A stretch of DNA of 64,000 nucleotides from Petasospora fabianii (GCA_022641835.1 CP048724.1:124001-188000); one strand, 5' to 3'; positions 10,578-21,611 are shown, counted from the first letter of the stretch. The notes: a model not told the origin generated them from the letters alone. Program-made: numbers and translations.

Positions 10578-10817
10578 CTTAATGTATAGTGCGTATGCTT
10601 GGCTTGACCCTTGACAAATCAGTTGATTTGGAAGAAGGTGAGTAATTCACGTCGATATAAAAATCAGCGCCATCGCGGCAGCCGATAAGAAGGCATCTGT
10701 GTGGGTGTCCGGGTGTTGGAGACATGACGTTTGCGAAGATGATCTGGGTGCATTACATCATTTTTATTCCTATAGTGGCGAAAGCTTTCTATTCATTAGA
10801 TCGATATAACGATATGA

Positions 10818-13400
10818 CTAAGCAGCAGCTAAGGCAGTCTCACACTTCTTCAACAGGGCACCGGAACCATCAAGCAATTTGAAGAATCTCAGCAATTCAA
10901 ATGCAGTCTCCCATAATTCATCGTCATCATGAGCATTTTCATATAAGAGTTTCAGCACTGTGATAAGTTGTTCCTGATCTATTTTCAACGAGCCATCTTG
11001 GTTGTCACTAGTCTGATAGCTCAAGAAGATGATCACTAAGATCCCAAGAGTCTTGTACTGTTGAAGCTCTATGCCCTTCTTTAACAGCTGCTGTGGTGTA
11101 GTTCCCAGCTCTGTCAGTAGCTTTTCCCAATATATCGTCTCGATCTTTCTCAAGCACTTGGACACCACGTTGAGCTCATACAATGAGTTCAGTTTGAGTA
11201 GTTTCACCACTGGCTTGAGATCCTCATCGTTGACAACGGTCTGATATAGTAAAAGCTCAAGTGCAAACTGGAAGTTCTTGTATGGTTTGTACTTGGCATA
11301 TAGATCCTTGGATGATAACTGATTCATTTCGAATCTGATGAGATCATGGAGGAATATTGAGTTCTTTGATGTGATGACATTAAGTTCAATGTGGCGTCTC
11401 TTAGACAATGAGTTCTCAATAGTGACAAAGAGTCCCTTTTCCATTGTCAACAGAAGCGGATAGCTATCAGGACGTAGCGTCAAGACAGACTTGGATGGAT
11501 CCCTGCTGGAAATCAACTCGGCAAAATTCTTGACGAGAATGATGTTTCCACCGTTGAACAAGTAGAACTCATCATCGTTGATTTTGTATACGTACTCAAC
11601 TCTTTCAAACAGTAACAACTTTTCAAACGTATTATCCCGTTGCTTCAAAAGCACCAACTCACCATTACTCAAGACAACCAAGTTCCCATTAACATGAATA
11701 ATGGCTCTAAGATTGGCACTATCCTTAAAGATATTATCCATAGCCAAGATTTTTACCAAATCGATTCTGAGACCATTCTTAACACCATATTCAACCTTGA
11801 AATGATAGTATTTCCCGTTAACGGTATACATCACCATGTCACCCTCTGTGATGTTCAAAAGTTTCACATCTGCACCAACGTCATACTTGAACACAATAAT
11901 ATCCGAGTTGAAATTCTCATCACTCTTGAACTTTCTAAAGTCAAACACCACAAGCTCAGAGTGCGTATGAGTTCTGTTGGTGACAATCAGCAAATTATGT
12001 GATGGATGCCATGTGATGTGGCGTAGATCAAGGTCGTGATTGAAGTCGTTGTTGTAAAAACTCCAATCATGATCGGCAAATGAATAGATGAGGAGTGCAG
12101 TCCGGTTGGCAAGGGCAAGATATTTACCATCACTTGAGATGGTTCCGTGACGAATGTTTGGCAATTGATGCGCATGGTCGTATGGAAGTTTGATAATGTT
12201 CCAATGGATAGCTCTGTTACTAGACGTGATGGGCATCTCATGGCCAGTGTAAATGTGGATCTCGGAGCCACTAACCAAGACGGGATGTTGTGTGTTGTAG
12301 TTTATCTGCGAGTTTAGATTTACTTGATGCAATAGAGGCTGGTAGAATAGCTTTGTGGAGTCTGAAAGGAGAATACCAGCAGAATCGGGAAGGATGGAGG
12401 CACTTGTGATGGAATTGAGCCATGCCGAATCGTAATCCTGTTCTCCTGTGTTGAACATTGTACATCCAAAAGTTGATAATAGTGACCATGTTTGATTTGT
12501 GAACAGCACAAGCATGAAGTTCCCATTTTGGGACCATTGGATCTTCTTGACACCCTGGAGTTCAATCTCTTTGATGGTCTTGCGTGTGGAGTAGTTATAG
12601 TAGATCAACTTATCATCTATAGTTGAGAATGTCAACAAATTGAAATGGTTGTTAACAGTGACCTGTTTCACACCAGTTATGTTCAATTCCTTATCAGCTT
12701 TGTAAACGTCTTCACCACCAGTCTTTATGAATCGTGACACGGAGCCATCTTCACGAAGCATAAGCACACTTGTATCCAATCTGTAGAGAGTCTTGATATT
12801 ACTAGCATCCGGGACTTCGAGACTTTTATGGAAGTCATCACCAAGATTGAATACCTGTGCACCTTGCCTCGTGACAAGCATTATCTGCATGTTGGATAAG
12901 GGCAAGTATGCCACAATTCCATTGGTAATCTTAAGAAAGAGCTTGAATCTAAGTTGGAACTTTGGGATGGGTTCTTCAATGCTCGATGAGTCAAAGAACC
13001 CAGTTGCACGTTCTTGAATGATACCATTTTGTAATAAGTTACCAGATGTGGTGTAAACTGTAAGCAATTCATCATCTGTGCTGTTCTTACTGAGTTCAGG
13101 GTGTAAAAGGGCATAAACCAATAAGAAGTCCTTATCTGTCTGGATGACAATCATTGTGTGTTCTATATTGGTATTCACCGACACGTTTGATCCATACTTC
13201 TCAATGCTTTCATCTGATCTTTCATGGGAGGAGATTGGAACATGTGCACTATGGTTGAAGAGGTGCAACGAGCGAGCAGTGAGGATGATGGAGGGGAACT
13301 CATGACGTGATAGAGTGAGGATATCAATGATTGGAGGGATATCATCGGACTGAGAGTACGGGTGTCGTAGTACTTGTGGTGTTGGGTAGGGCCAAGCCAT
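10818..13400 (-). CDS. RIC1: Ric1-like subunit of the Ypt6 (Rab6) exchange factor
   Basis: This 860-residue soluble protein starts MAWPYPTPQVLRHP, like the Trp-Pro-rich start of Ric1 proteins. The N-terminal two thirds alternate short hydrophobic beta strands in the manner of WD/beta-propeller repeats. The C-terminal third (from about residue 640) is helical and carries the RIC1 domain pattern (HDLIRFEMNQLSSKDLYAKY, then ALELLLYQTV). With Rgp1 it would activate the Golgi GTPase Ypt6 in endosome-to-Golgi traffic. It is shorter than the S. cerevisiae protein (about 1,056). It is single-exon and divergent from no close neighbour. Confidence 0.75.
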   Translation of the reverse strand: MAWPYPTPQVLRHPYSQSDDIPPIIDILTLSRHEFPSIILTARSLHLFNHSAHVPISSHERSDESIEKYGSNVSVNTNIEHTMIVIQTDKDFLLVYALLHPELSKNSTDDELLTVYTTSGNLLQNGIIQERATGFFDSSSIEEPIPKFQLRFKLFLKITNGIVAYLPLSNMQIMLVTRQGAQVFNLGDDFHKSLEVPDASNIKTLYRLDTSVLMLREDGSVSRFIKTGGEDVYKADKELNITGVKQVTVNNHFNLLTFSTIDDKLIYYNYSTRKTIKEIELQGVKKIQWSQNGNFMLVLFTNQTWSLLSTFGCTMFNTGEQDYDSAWLNSITSASILPDSAGILLSDSTKLFYQPLLHQVNLNSQINYNTQHPVLVSGSEIHIYTGHEMPITSSNRAIHWNIIKLPYDHAHQLPNIRHGTISSDGKYLALANRTALLIYSFADHDWSFYNNDFNHDLDLRHITWHPSHNLLIVTNRTHTHSELVVFDFRKFKSDENFNSDIIVFKYDVGADVKLLNITEGDMVMYTVNGKYYHFKVEYGVKNGLRIDLVKILAMDNIFKDSANLRAIIHVNGNLVVLSNGELVLLKQRDNTFEKLLLFERVEYVYKINDDEFYLFNGGNIILVKNFAELISSRDPSKSVLTLRPDSYPLLLTMEKGLFVTIENSLSKRRHIELNVITSKNSIFLHDLIRFEMNQLSSKDLYAKYKPYKNFQFALELLLYQTVVNDEDLKPVVKLLKLNSLYELNVVSKCLRKIETIYWEKLLTELGTTPQQLLKKGIELQQYKTLGILVIIFLSYQTSDNQDGSLKIDQEQLITVLKLLYENAHDDDELWETAFELLRFFKLLDGSGALLKKCETALAAA

Positions 13401-13715
13401 AGTCGGTTACTCGTTTAATCAAATGATGAGTGTAACGATTTATGAGTTACGCAGTGGTGACGATTTGTTATTGTTTGGTGTTCGTTGGCTTTTCACGTTT
13501 TGTAATGTCGCGCTGGATTGTTTGTATCTTGAGGACAGAACATAGACGGTGAGTTAATTGCCACTCACCATTGATCTAAATCCCTATAAGTGGTGGTCAG
13601 TCTACATCTGGGTCTACTAAGATTGGATTACGTGTCATCAAAAAAGTTTGACAAGTTTCTTCTAAAAAATTAGCATATCTGATTGTACAACAAAACAAAG
13701 TTCCAGAGATACGAT
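13401..13715. other. Intergenic: RIC1 promoter and COF1 3' flank
   Basis: Two minus-strand genes are separated by 315 bases. I see no RNA gene, repeat or notable motif. Confidence 0.4.
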
Positions 13716-14248
13716 TTAGTGAGAACCAGCACCTCTAGAAACCTTCTCAAAGACAGTCTCATAAGAGACCTCGGAGAAGTCAGTACCCTGGATATCAGTG
13801 GAAACACCGTTAAGAGATCTTCTCAAGGCGTCCTTAGAAGAGGCGTAAACCATCTTAGACTTAATTGGGGCTGTGTCTGGGGACCAAGCAAAGAAAACAA
13901 TCTTGGATCTCTTACCTTCACCGGCCTGGAGTTCATACTCAAAGTCATAGACAGCGTAAAGGGCATCGTTCTCTGGGAGCTTACCGAGGAACTCGTCGTA
14001 GTCGTCAGAAGTGGAAGTCTCCTTAACGACAATCTCAGTCTTAGTAGAGTTGAGCTCATAAAGGACAAACTTGTACTTCTTACCGAGCTTGAGGTCATTG
14101 AAGGCCTTAAGGGATTCGTCAGCGACGACAACACCGGATCTAGACTATAGATGTGGTTGTTAATGTCTGCTCAATTGATGAATTGGGTGGAGTATAGATA
14201 GTGACCTCACGCGAGTAAGGGGAAAGCAAGCCGGATAAAACATACCAT
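13716..14248 (-). CDS. COF1: Cofilin (actin-depolymerising factor), one intron
   Basis: The gene is split: exon 1 is only the ATG (14248-14246), a 101-base intron spans 14245-14145 and exon 2 is 14144-13716. The donor is GTATGT and the acceptor TATAG; the branch site is a weak CATTAAC. The 143-residue product starts [20 protein letters not shown] and ends RGAGSH, matching yeast cofilin in length and along its entire sequence, including the actin-binding helix around [18 protein letters not shown]. Cofilin severs and depolymerises actin filaments in cortical patches. The phase-0 intron immediately after the start codon is at nearly the same place as in S. cerevisiae COF1. Longer ORFs in other frames over this region are shadows. 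Confidence 0.96.
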
Positions 14249-14553
14249 TATGTGTAATTGAGTGAGTGGTAACTTGGGGATGGGAGTAGCAAAAGTAGGA
14301 TCTTCACAAAGAAATCAATTCAAAGAAAGAACACACGTGAGGCGACACACAATTTAGATACAAACTATTGAGAAGGGGTGATTATCTTTTGTTTCCCTGT
14401 GCTGTCAATTTCCGGTTTCGACGACGCAGCTGATTTTGATTTCGCGGAGGCGATCACCTGGACACCACTTTTTGTCTTTGTTTACTTTTCAGGAGGTTCT
14501 CTCTTCTACTATCAAGGTGTATGTTTGTATTGAAAAGAAGAAGGTAAAGATTG
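14249..14553. other. Divergent promoter between COF1 and the p24-like gene
   Basis: These 305 bases separate two divergent start codons and so should carry both promoters. I see no repeat or RNA gene. Confidence 0.4.
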
Positions 14554-15063
14554 ATGGAACACTTGGATCAAAGACTGAGAGATTTGGAGGCAGTTGCAAA
14601 TGTTAGTGAGGAGGCAAACGCGCTGAGTGTTGGAGAATCCCTACGTGTGTTATCGCAACAGATGGATGAGTTTGTAAGGAAGAGTCCTGATCTAGCACGG
14701 TTAATCAAGAATCTTAACAATACTAAGGTCAATCTTCATTTGGATGCTGCTATTACCATTGATCAGGAGTCTTATGATGCAGAGTTGGCTGTTGTGGAGT
14801 CGCATATGGATCAAATCTCTGAGCTGGCTCAGAGACTTGTCCAATTACAAGGTGTCATTGAGGGAAATGCACATGCTTTAGACATTGATCCGACAATAAT
14901 GTCATATGACCATAAGATTTATCAACAGTTTGAAAGGGTACGAAGTATTGAGCTAAAGTATAACCAATTACTGGTGAGAAGTATGACACTACTTCAAAAT
15001 TATCTCAAGTTGAACGATAACATGAATAACTTTTACAGAAGGTGTGAGTTGAAAGTGAAGTAA
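14554..15063 (+). CDS. Dynactin p24 (DCTN3/Ldb18)-like subunit
   Basis: This 169-residue protein is almost all helical with heptad spacing. It has the layout of the dynactin p24 family: an N-terminal LDQRLRDLEAV helix, then SVGESLRVLSQQMDEFVRK, then long coiled-coil segments ending near LLQNYLKLND and a Cys-containing tail. The length matches p24 and S. cerevisiae Ldb18 (178). In that family it sits in the dynactin shoulder with p50 and links to Arp1 for dynein-driven nuclear migration. I start at the ATG at 14554. Coiled-coil similarity is weak evidence, so another small coiled-coil subunit is possible. Confidence 0.55.
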   Translation: MEHLDQRLRDLEAVANVSEEANALSVGESLRVLSQQMDEFVRKSPDLARLIKNLNNTKVNLHLDAAITIDQESYDAELAVVESHMDQISELAQRLVQLQGVIEGNAHALDIDPTIMSYDHKIYQQFERVRSIELKYNQLLVRSMTLLQNYLKLNDNMNNFYRRCELKVK

Positions 15064-15479
15064 GTCGATATGCTCATGTTCTACCTAACTAACTGGATCT
15101 AACTGGATTCAATGACGTATCCGTTTCGTTGTTTATGAGATTAAGCAGAGACACGAAGGCCTTGTGGAAAGTGATCACAAGATGAATGATGAATGTTTAC
15201 GGCTGAGCATTCACTGTTTATACTAATGAAATGATTTATGACTTTTGAGGTGTTTGATGACTTTAGACTTTGATCTAGCCAACTAATTACAACTGTCAGT
15301 CAGTAACTTTGTAGTAATGCGCACTATAGAATGTGCTTATCGGTTGATCTCTAGCCTTGGATCGTCAGGCCGAGGTGCCATCCTTGATTAGAAGCGCTTA
15401 TCACTATAGTTCGCTATTAACAGTGTGCACTGCCTACTAGTCACCCAGTATCTATATAGACTAAACATAATCAATCAAA

Positions 15480-15580
15480 CTGACATCTAACGTGAAACGC
15501 AGGAGTTTAGATGCCCACATGCGCGAGCGTCTGGGTATCAGCAAGGGGACATGTGGGCACCGCTGTGATCTTAATGTCAG
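15480..15580. ncRNA. Candidate structured RNA: nested inverted repeats
   Basis: The outer arms CTGACAT (15480-15486) and ATGTCAG (15574-15580) are perfect complements. Inside, TGCCCACATG (15512-15521) pairs perfectly with CATGTGGGCA (15550-15559). This gives a two-stem hairpin with an internal loop of 25 and 14 nt and a 28-nt apex. A TATA-like TCTATATAGA lies about 30 bases upstream of the plus-strand start. I do not match it to a known snRNA, snoRNA, SRP or RNase P signature, and it could instead be a protein-binding DNA element. Confidence 0.35.
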
Positions 15581-16034
15581 TTATCCTCCTACCTATGATG
15601 CGCTTTCAAGACTCAATTGGTTACAGTAGATATTTTACTAATATAACTAAAGGTCAAAGCTCAACAACTGCCCCCACTCCCACAGCCAAGCTCATAAAGT
15701 TTCTTTTGTCTGCACTCATCGCCCGTGTCAACAGCTGATTTGGCAATTGTTCTTTTGTTTTTTTTTTCTTTTTTTTTGGCGATTTCTTTTTTGGTGGCGC
15801 CAAACGCGAGCTGATTGGCTGAATCAGCACTGCGCGACTGGGCCTTTGAGAGTGAGCGCAATTACCATCAGTGCTGTTGGCTGCAAATAAGAGGTCTTAT
15901 TTTGGTGTCATGGCACTCGTTAAGGCTATCATAAATGGAGTTACTATACAATTGTTCAATGATCATACCATATCCATGATAAAAAACCAATAAAAGTCAT
16001 AGATAACCACCCCAAATGATTAATTATATAGTAA

Positions 16035-16182
16035 ACCCGCACACCAAGCTCATCGCATTTGTTTCTTTTTTGGCGGCAAACCCAGTGGTAGCGTGGCCTT
16101 AACGTGTTTTCTTTTGAACAAAATTTTTTATTTTTTTTTTTTTTAAATTTTCCAGACAGTTGGCGGGCAACGGCGTATAAAA
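16035..16182 (+). promoter_or_regulatory. EF3 promoter: Rap1-type site, T tract and TATA box
   Basis: ACCCGCACAC at 16035-16044 fits the Rap1 core ACCCRNACAY. A T-rich tract around 16125-16145 would exclude nucleosomes. TATAAAA at 16176-16182 lies about 75 bases before the EF3 ATG. This is the architecture of highly expressed translation genes in yeasts. Rap1 use in this species is an assumption. Confidence 0.55.
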
Positions 16183-16256
16183 AAAAATTTTCCTCGCACT
16201 TTTTCTCACCAACACCGTACTAAGAGATAGTTGCCCACACCATCACCAACTACACT

Positions 16257-19200
16257 ATGGCTGACTCCAAGCAAAGCGTTGAGGTGCTCTCCGAGCTCTT
16301 CCAGAAGTTGGCTGTTGCCACTGCCGAGGACCGTGACGCTGCTGCCACCAACGTCGCCTCTTTCCTTAACGGCTCCATCATCGAGCACGATGTCCCAGAG
16401 ACTTTCTTCGCTGAGTTGAAGAAGTCCATCAAGGACAAGAAGGCTGCTACCAACGCCCTCGAGGCCGTTGTTCACATTGCCTCTTCCAACAACTTGTCTC
16501 CATCCGTTGAGCCATTCATTGTTGACCTTACCGAGACTGTCGCTGAGAAGGCTGGTGAGAAGGATGCCGCTACAAGAGATGTCGCTGCTAGAGCTCTTGT
16601 TGCCATCGCTACCGCCATTGACCCAACCGCTGTCAAGGCTTTGCTCCCACACCTTGTCGTTCGTCTTAAGGAGACCAACAAGTGGCAGGAGAAGGTTGCC
16701 GTTTTGGCTGCCATCTCTGCTCTTGTGGACCACGCTGAGGCTCAGGTTGCCCTTAGAATGCCAGAGCTTGTCCCAGTCCTCTCTGAGGCTATGTGGGATA
16801 CTAAGGCTGATGTCATGAAGGCTGCCACCGCCACCATCCAGGCCGCTACCAAGACTGTCCACAACAAGGATATCGAGAAGTTCATTCCAAAGTTGATTGA
16901 GTGTATTGCTAAGCCAACTGAGGTTCCAGAGACTGTTCACATTCTTGGTGCTACTACTTTCGTTTCTGAGGTTACCACTGCTACTTTGTCCATCATGGTT
17001 CCACTTTTGTCCAGAGGTTTGGCTGAGCGTGACACCGCTATCAAGCGTAAGGCTGCTGTCATTGTTGACAACATGTGTAAGCTTGTCGACGATCCACAGG
17101 TTGTTGCTCCATTCATGTCTAAGCTTTTCCCAGCTTTGAAGTCTAACTACTCCACCATTGCTGACCCAGAAGCCCGTGACGTTACCCTCAGAGCTTTGAA
17201 CACTTTGAGAAGAGTTGGTGCCATTGGTGCTGACGATGTCATCCCAGAGGTTTCTCACGCTGGTGACCAGGCTGTTACCAAGAAGGAGTTGACCAACATC
17301 TTGTCTGAGAACAAGATTGAGGTCGCCGCTAGATTCCAACCAGTCTTGGAGTACGCCGCTTACATTGCCGGTGACTTGATTGACGAGAGAATCATTGACC
17401 AGGCTGCTTGGTACGAGCACTTGACCAACTACTTGACTGTCTTCTTGCACGAGAAGGAGGCCAAGGCTGACATTGACGAGTGGAGAAAGAGAGCCATTGA
17501 CAACATCCCACAGCCACCATCCTTCGAGGATGAGGATGATGAGGGTGAGGACCTCTGTAACTGTGAGTTCTCCCTCGCTTACGGTGCCAAGATCTTGTTG
17601 AACAAGACTCAGTTGAGATTGAAGAGAGGTAGAAGATACGGTCTCTGTGGTCCAAACGGTGCTGGTAAGTCCACTTTGATGAGAGCCATTGCCAACGGTC
17701 AGGTTGAGGGTTTCCCAACCCAGGAGGAGTGTCGTACCGTTTACGTCGAGCACGACATTGACGGTGTTCACGACGAGACCACCGTTGTTGACTTCGTTCA
17801 CGACGACCCAATCATCCAGTCTACTAAGGAGGAGATCTCTGAGAAGCTCAGAGAGTTCGGTTTCTCCGAGGAGATGATCAAGATGGACATCCACAACTTG
17901 TCTGGTGGTTGGAAGATGAAATTGGCCCTTGCTAGAGCCGTCTTGAAGAACGCTGATATCTTGTTGCTCGATGAGCCAACTAACCATTTGGATACCGTTA
18001 ACGTTGCTTGGTTGGTTAACTACTTGAACACTTGTGGTATCTCTTCTATCATTGTTTCCCACGACTCTGGTTTCTTGGACAACGTTGTTCAGTACATTAT
18101 CCACTACGAGGGTTTCAAGTTGAGAAAGTACAAGGGTAACCTTTCTGCTTTCGTTGAGAGAGTCCCATCTGCCAAGTCTTACCACGAGCTCGGTGCTTCC
18201 GACCTTGAGTTCCAGTTCCCAGAGCCAGGTTTCCTTGAGGGTGTCAAGACCAAGCAGAAGGCTATTGTCAAGGTTTCTCAGATGTCCTTCCAGTACCCAG
18301 GTACCGCTAAGCCACAGATTTCTGACATTAACTTCCAGTGTTCCCTTTCTTCCAGAATTGCTGTCATTGGTCCAAACGGTGCTGGTAAGTCCACTTTGAT
18401 TAACGTTTTGACTGGTGAGTTGCTCCCAACCACTGGTGAGGTTTACGTTCACGAGAACTGTCGTATTGCTTACATTAAGCAGCACGCTTTCGCTCACATT
18501 GACTCCCACTTGGACAAGACACCATCTGAGTACATTCAGTGGAGATTCCAGACTGGTGAGGACAGAGAGACCATGGACCGTGCCTCTAGACAGATCAACG
18601 AGAACGATGAGCAGGCCATGAACAAGATCTTCAAGATTGAGGGTTCTATGAGACGTATTGCTGGTATCCACGCCAGAAGAAAATTCAAGAACACCTACGA
18701 GTACGAGTGTTCCTTCACCCTTGGTGAGAACATTGGTATGAAGTCTGAGAGATGGGTTCCAATGATGTCTGTTGACAACGCTTGGTTGCCAAGAGGTGAG
18801 CTTATCGAGTCTCACTCCAAGATGGTTGCTGAGGTTGATATGAAGGAGGCTCTTGCTTCCGGTCAGTTCAGACCATTGACCAGAAAGGAGATTGAGCAGC
18901 ACTGTGCCATGTTGGGTCTTGACGCTGAGTTGGTTTCCCACTCCAGAATCAGAGGTTTGTCTGGTGGTCAGAAGGTTAAGCTTGTCTTGGCTGCTTGTAC
19001 CTGGCAGAGACCTCACTTGATTGTTCTTGATGAGCCAACCAACTATCTGGATCGTGACTCTCTTGGTGCTTTGTCCAAGGCTCTTAAGGCTTTCGAGGGT
19101 GGTATTATCATCATTACTCACTCTGCTGAGTTCACCAAGGACTTGACTGAGGAAGTCTGGGCCGTTGTTGACGGTAAGATGACTCCATCTGGTCACAACT

Positions 19201-19403
19201 GGGTTACTGGTCAGGGTTCTGGTCCAAGAATCGAGAAGAAGGAGGACGAGGAAGACAAGTTCGATGCCATGGGTAACAAGATTTCCGCTGGTAAGAAGAA
19301 GACTAAACTCTCCTCTGCCGAGTTGAGAAAGAAGAAGAAGGAGAGAATGAAAAAGAAGAAGGAGCTCGGTGACGCTTACGTCTCCTCTGACGATGAGTTC
19401 TAA
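16257..19403 (+). CDS. YEF3: Translation elongation factor 3 (ABC-F ATPase)
   Basis: This 1048-residue protein is the fungal-specific elongation factor eEF3, which helps release deacylated tRNA from the ribosomal E site and recycles ribosomes. An N-terminal HEAT-repeat region (about residues 1-320) and a four-helix segment precede two ABC cassettes. Each cassette has the Walker A GPNGAGKS and signature LSGG (first [15 protein letters not shown], second [15 protein letters not shown]), and Walker B is followed by DEPTN. The chromodomain insert lies in the second cassette. The basic tail with [11 protein letters not shown] ends in an acidic SSDDEF. Codon use is strongly biased, as expected for a very abundant protein, and this opens a long false antisense frame. 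CTG at codon 931 falls on the invariant Leu of TNYLDRDSL. Confidence 0.98.
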   Translation: MADSKQSVEVLSELFQKLAVATAEDRDAAATNVASFLNGSIIEHDVPETFFAELKKSIKDKKAATNALEAVVHIASSNNLSPSVEPFIVDLTETVAEKAGEKDAATRDVAARALVAIATAIDPTAVKALLPHLVVRLKETNKWQEKVAVLAAISALVDHAEAQVALRMPELVPVLSEAMWDTKADVMKAATATIQAATKTVHNKDIEKFIPKLIECIAKPTEVPETVHILGATTFVSEVTTATLSIMVPLLSRGLAERDTAIKRKAAVIVDNMCKLVDDPQVVAPFMSKLFPALKSNYSTIADPEARDVTLRALNTLRRVGAIGADDVIPEVSHAGDQAVTKKELTNILSENKIEVAARFQPVLEYAAYIAGDLIDERIIDQAAWYEHLTNYLTVFLHEKEAKADIDEWRKRAIDNIPQPPSFEDEDDEGEDLCNCEFSLAYGAKILLNKTQLRLKRGRRYGLCGPNGAGKSTLMRAIANGQVEGFPTQEECRTVYVEHDIDGVHDETTVVDFVHDDPIIQSTKEEISEKLREFGFSEEMIKMDIHNLSGGWKMKLALARAVLKNADILLLDEPTNHLDTVNVAWLVNYLNTCGISSIIVSHDSGFLDNVVQYIIHYEGFKLRKYKGNLSAFVERVPSAKSYHELGASDLEFQFPEPGFLEGVKTKQKAIVKVSQMSFQYPGTAKPQISDINFQCSLSSRIAVIGPNGAGKSTLINVLTGELLPTTGEVYVHENCRIAYIKQHAFAHIDSHLDKTPSEYIQWRFQTGEDRETMDRASRQINENDEQAMNKIFKIEGSMRRIAGIHARRKFKNTYEYECSFTLGENIGMKSERWVPMMSVDNAWLPRGELIESHSKMVAEVDMKEALASGQFRPLTRKEIEQHCAMLGLDAELVSHSRIRGLSGGQKVKLVLAACTWQRPHLIVLDEPTNYLDRDSLGALSKALKAFEGGIIIITHSAEFTKDLTEEVWAVVDGKMTPSGHNWVTGQGSGPRIEKKEDEEDKFDAMGNKISAGKKKTKLSSAELRKKKKERMKKKKELGDAYVSSDDEF

Positions 19404-19819
19404 GTTCATGTTTGAGGGTTTGCTGCATTTTCTTCTGAGATTGGCTTAGATGATACCTGGTGACTTCCAATGAGTGGCAGTTTGTTGGGAGGTATTTGAT
19501 CCATGTGTTGTTGGCCATGCTCCTGAATTGGGTTCGGTTTGTCATTCATACTTAGATCTTTGTCATGTCGTCATATACAGGCTTCTTTACATACTCTTGT
19601 TTGCTTTTTGAGCAGGTTTCTAATTCTAATAAGCTATTGTTACTTATAACCATTCTGTAGTAAGTATAATTTGTAAAAGGACTATACTACATATTGATCC
19701 ATGTCGGAATAACTCCTCCGCCTGCGCGCGAAAGTCGGATAAAGTCCAGAACAAAGGTGCCCCTCTCCCCACTTACCACTACACTCACTTAACTCTCTAG
19801 AACACCCATCAACTAAGCA
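19404..19819. other. Intergenic: EF3 3' flank and DPL1 promoter
   Basis: The first half is the EF3 3' end and the second half the DPL1 promoter. A T-rich, A-rich patch lies at 19610-19680. No RNA gene or repeat is evident. Confidence 0.4.
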
Positions 19820-21611
19820 ATGGATACACTCGTTGATGTGGTAGCGACATTATCAGCTGTTGCTGAAGTCACCTTCTACAAAATTGATGAAGCTTACGGG
19901 AACTATGTCAAGAACTCGACTGCCTACGAACTGTAAGTCTCTCAGTCCACTACCCCTAACTCTTCTCGGACTCGTTACTAACCACTCTGGCGCAGCACCA
20001 GAGACATTGTCTTCGCATGGTAAGTCTCATAATCACTATAATCCTTTAGAAGTATGCACTAACACCATTGACAGCGTTGTGTTAAAGTATGGTAACATTC
20101 TCCTACTCAACCTTATCGGATACGGTCCAATCGGATATGCCAAACTACTCTTCAACAGTGCCTCCAAGTACCTCTTCAGTAAGCTGCTGACGCTACCCTG
20201 GTTCAAGAAGAGCGTTGACCAAGAGGTGGCCAAAGTTGTTGAGTCATTGGAGACCTCGCTGATCAAAAAGACACCAGAGGTTGAAGACTTCCGTACTGTG
20301 CCAGAGCATGGCTTCTCTGAGTCGCAGATCACAACCATGCTACATGCCCTCGCTGACATCGACCACACGGAGTGGGAGAACGGGAAAGTATCCGGTGCTG
20401 TCTATCACGGGGGTGAGGATGTGATCAATATCCAGTCCGAGGCATTCAAGACCTTCTGTGTTGCCAATCAGTTGCACCCTGATGTTTTCCCCGGTGTTCG
20501 TAAGATGGAAGCTGAAGTTGTTTCAATGGTGCTCAATCTGTTCAATGCTCCAGAATCTGGTGTCGGTGGTACCACTTCCGGTGGTACTGAGTCGTTATTG
20601 CTTGCCTGTTTGAGTGCTAAGGTGCGTGGTTGGAGAAAGAAAGGTATCACTTCTCCTGAAATGATTATTCCAGTCACTGCACATGCTGGTTTCGATAAGG
20701 CATCCTACTACTTTGGTATCAAACTTCACCATGTTCCGCTTGACCCAGTGACATATAAGGTTGACTTGAAGAAGATGGAGAGACATATTAATGGAAACAC
20801 TGTGCTTCTTGCCGGTTCCGCTCCAAACTTCCCACACGGTATCATTGATGACATTGAATCCATTGGTGCACTTGGCCAGAAGTACGGTATCCCAGTTCAC
20901 GTCGATGGCTGTCTTGGATCATTCATTGTTGCCTACATGGAGAAGTCTGGATTTGAGCTACCACCATTTGATTTTAGAGTCCCAGGTGTCACATCCATCT
21001 CTTGTGATACTCACAAGTATGGGTTCGCTCCGAAGGGTTCCTCCATCATCATGTATCGTAACTCTGAGCTGAGAGCCGACCAATACTACATCAACACGGA
21101 ATGGACAGGTGGTATTTACGGATCTCCTACTCTTGCAGGGTCAAGACCAGGTGCATTGATGGTTGGTTGTTGGGCCACGTTGATCAAGATGGGTGACGAT
21201 GGATACATTGCCTCGTGTAAGGACATTATCAACGGTGCCAGGTTGATGAAGAGTCGAATCAAGAAGGAAATCCCAGAATTAGAAATCATTGGTGACCCAC
21301 TTGCTTCAGTAATCTCATTCAAGTCGGAGGAGATTAACATTTATGAGCTTGCTGATAAGCTGTCCAAGAGAGGATGGCATTTGAGTGCTCTGCAAAAGCC
21401 AGCAGCTTTGCACATGGCTGTAACAAGACTGTCGGCCAAGGTGATCGATGAGCTTGTGGATACTATCAAAGAGTGTGTTGATGAACTCAAAGGTTCTGGT
21501 CCTGCTAAGGGCGACACTGCAGCACTGTATGGTGTTGCTGGTAGTATCAAGACACAGGGTGTCGCTGACAGACTTGTTGAAGCCTTTTTGGATACACTAT
21601 ACAAGGTCTAG
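19820..21611 (+). CDS. DPL1: Sphingosine-1-phosphate lyase (dihydrosphingosine phosphate lyase), two introns
   Basis: Three exons are supported: 19820-19932, 19996-20019 and 20075-21611. The introns (63 and 55 bases) have GTAAGT donors, TACTAAC and CACTAAC branch sites and CAG acceptors, and the joined frame is open, giving 557 residues. An N-terminal hydrophobic segment (VVLKYGNILLLNLIGYG) anchors the protein in the ER. A PLP-dependent group II decarboxylase-like fold follows, with the cofactor lysine in CDTHKYGFAPKG (Lys near residue 360) and the conserved TSGGTESLLLACLSAK. The enzyme cleaves phosphorylated long-chain bases to a fatty aldehyde and phosphoethanolamine, the exit step of sphingolipid degradation. 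The length is close to the S. cerevisiae 589. Confidence 0.95.
19933..20074 (+). other. DPL1: Two short DPL1 introns around a 24-base exon
   Basis: Intron 1 (19933-19995) and intron 2 (20020-20074) flank a 24-base exon that encodes part of the segment TRDIVFA. Both introns have a GTAAGT donor, a near-perfect branch site and a CAG acceptor. Removing both keeps the frame and joins hydrophobic sequence to hydrophobic sequence, which is why I accept them. Confidence 0.9.

Larger units (their letters stand above)
15064..16256. other. Long intergenic (1.2 kb) upstream of EF3 with a candidate structured RNA and promoter elements
   Basis: The stretch has three parts. At 15340-15580 there are several complementary segments, described separately. 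At 15745-15775 there is a T-rich block. At 16035-16200 lie the EF3 promoter elements: a Rap1-type ACCCGCACAC at 16035-16044, a long T tract around 16125-16145 and TATAAAA at 16176-16182. No convincing protein-coding ORF is present. Confidence 0.5.

Noticed and set aside
16206-19409. A 1067-codon open frame antisense to EF3
   Set aside because: It is a by-product of the extreme codon bias of EF3. It is Ser/Leu/Val/Gly-rich with no family features and mirrors EF3 exactly in extent.
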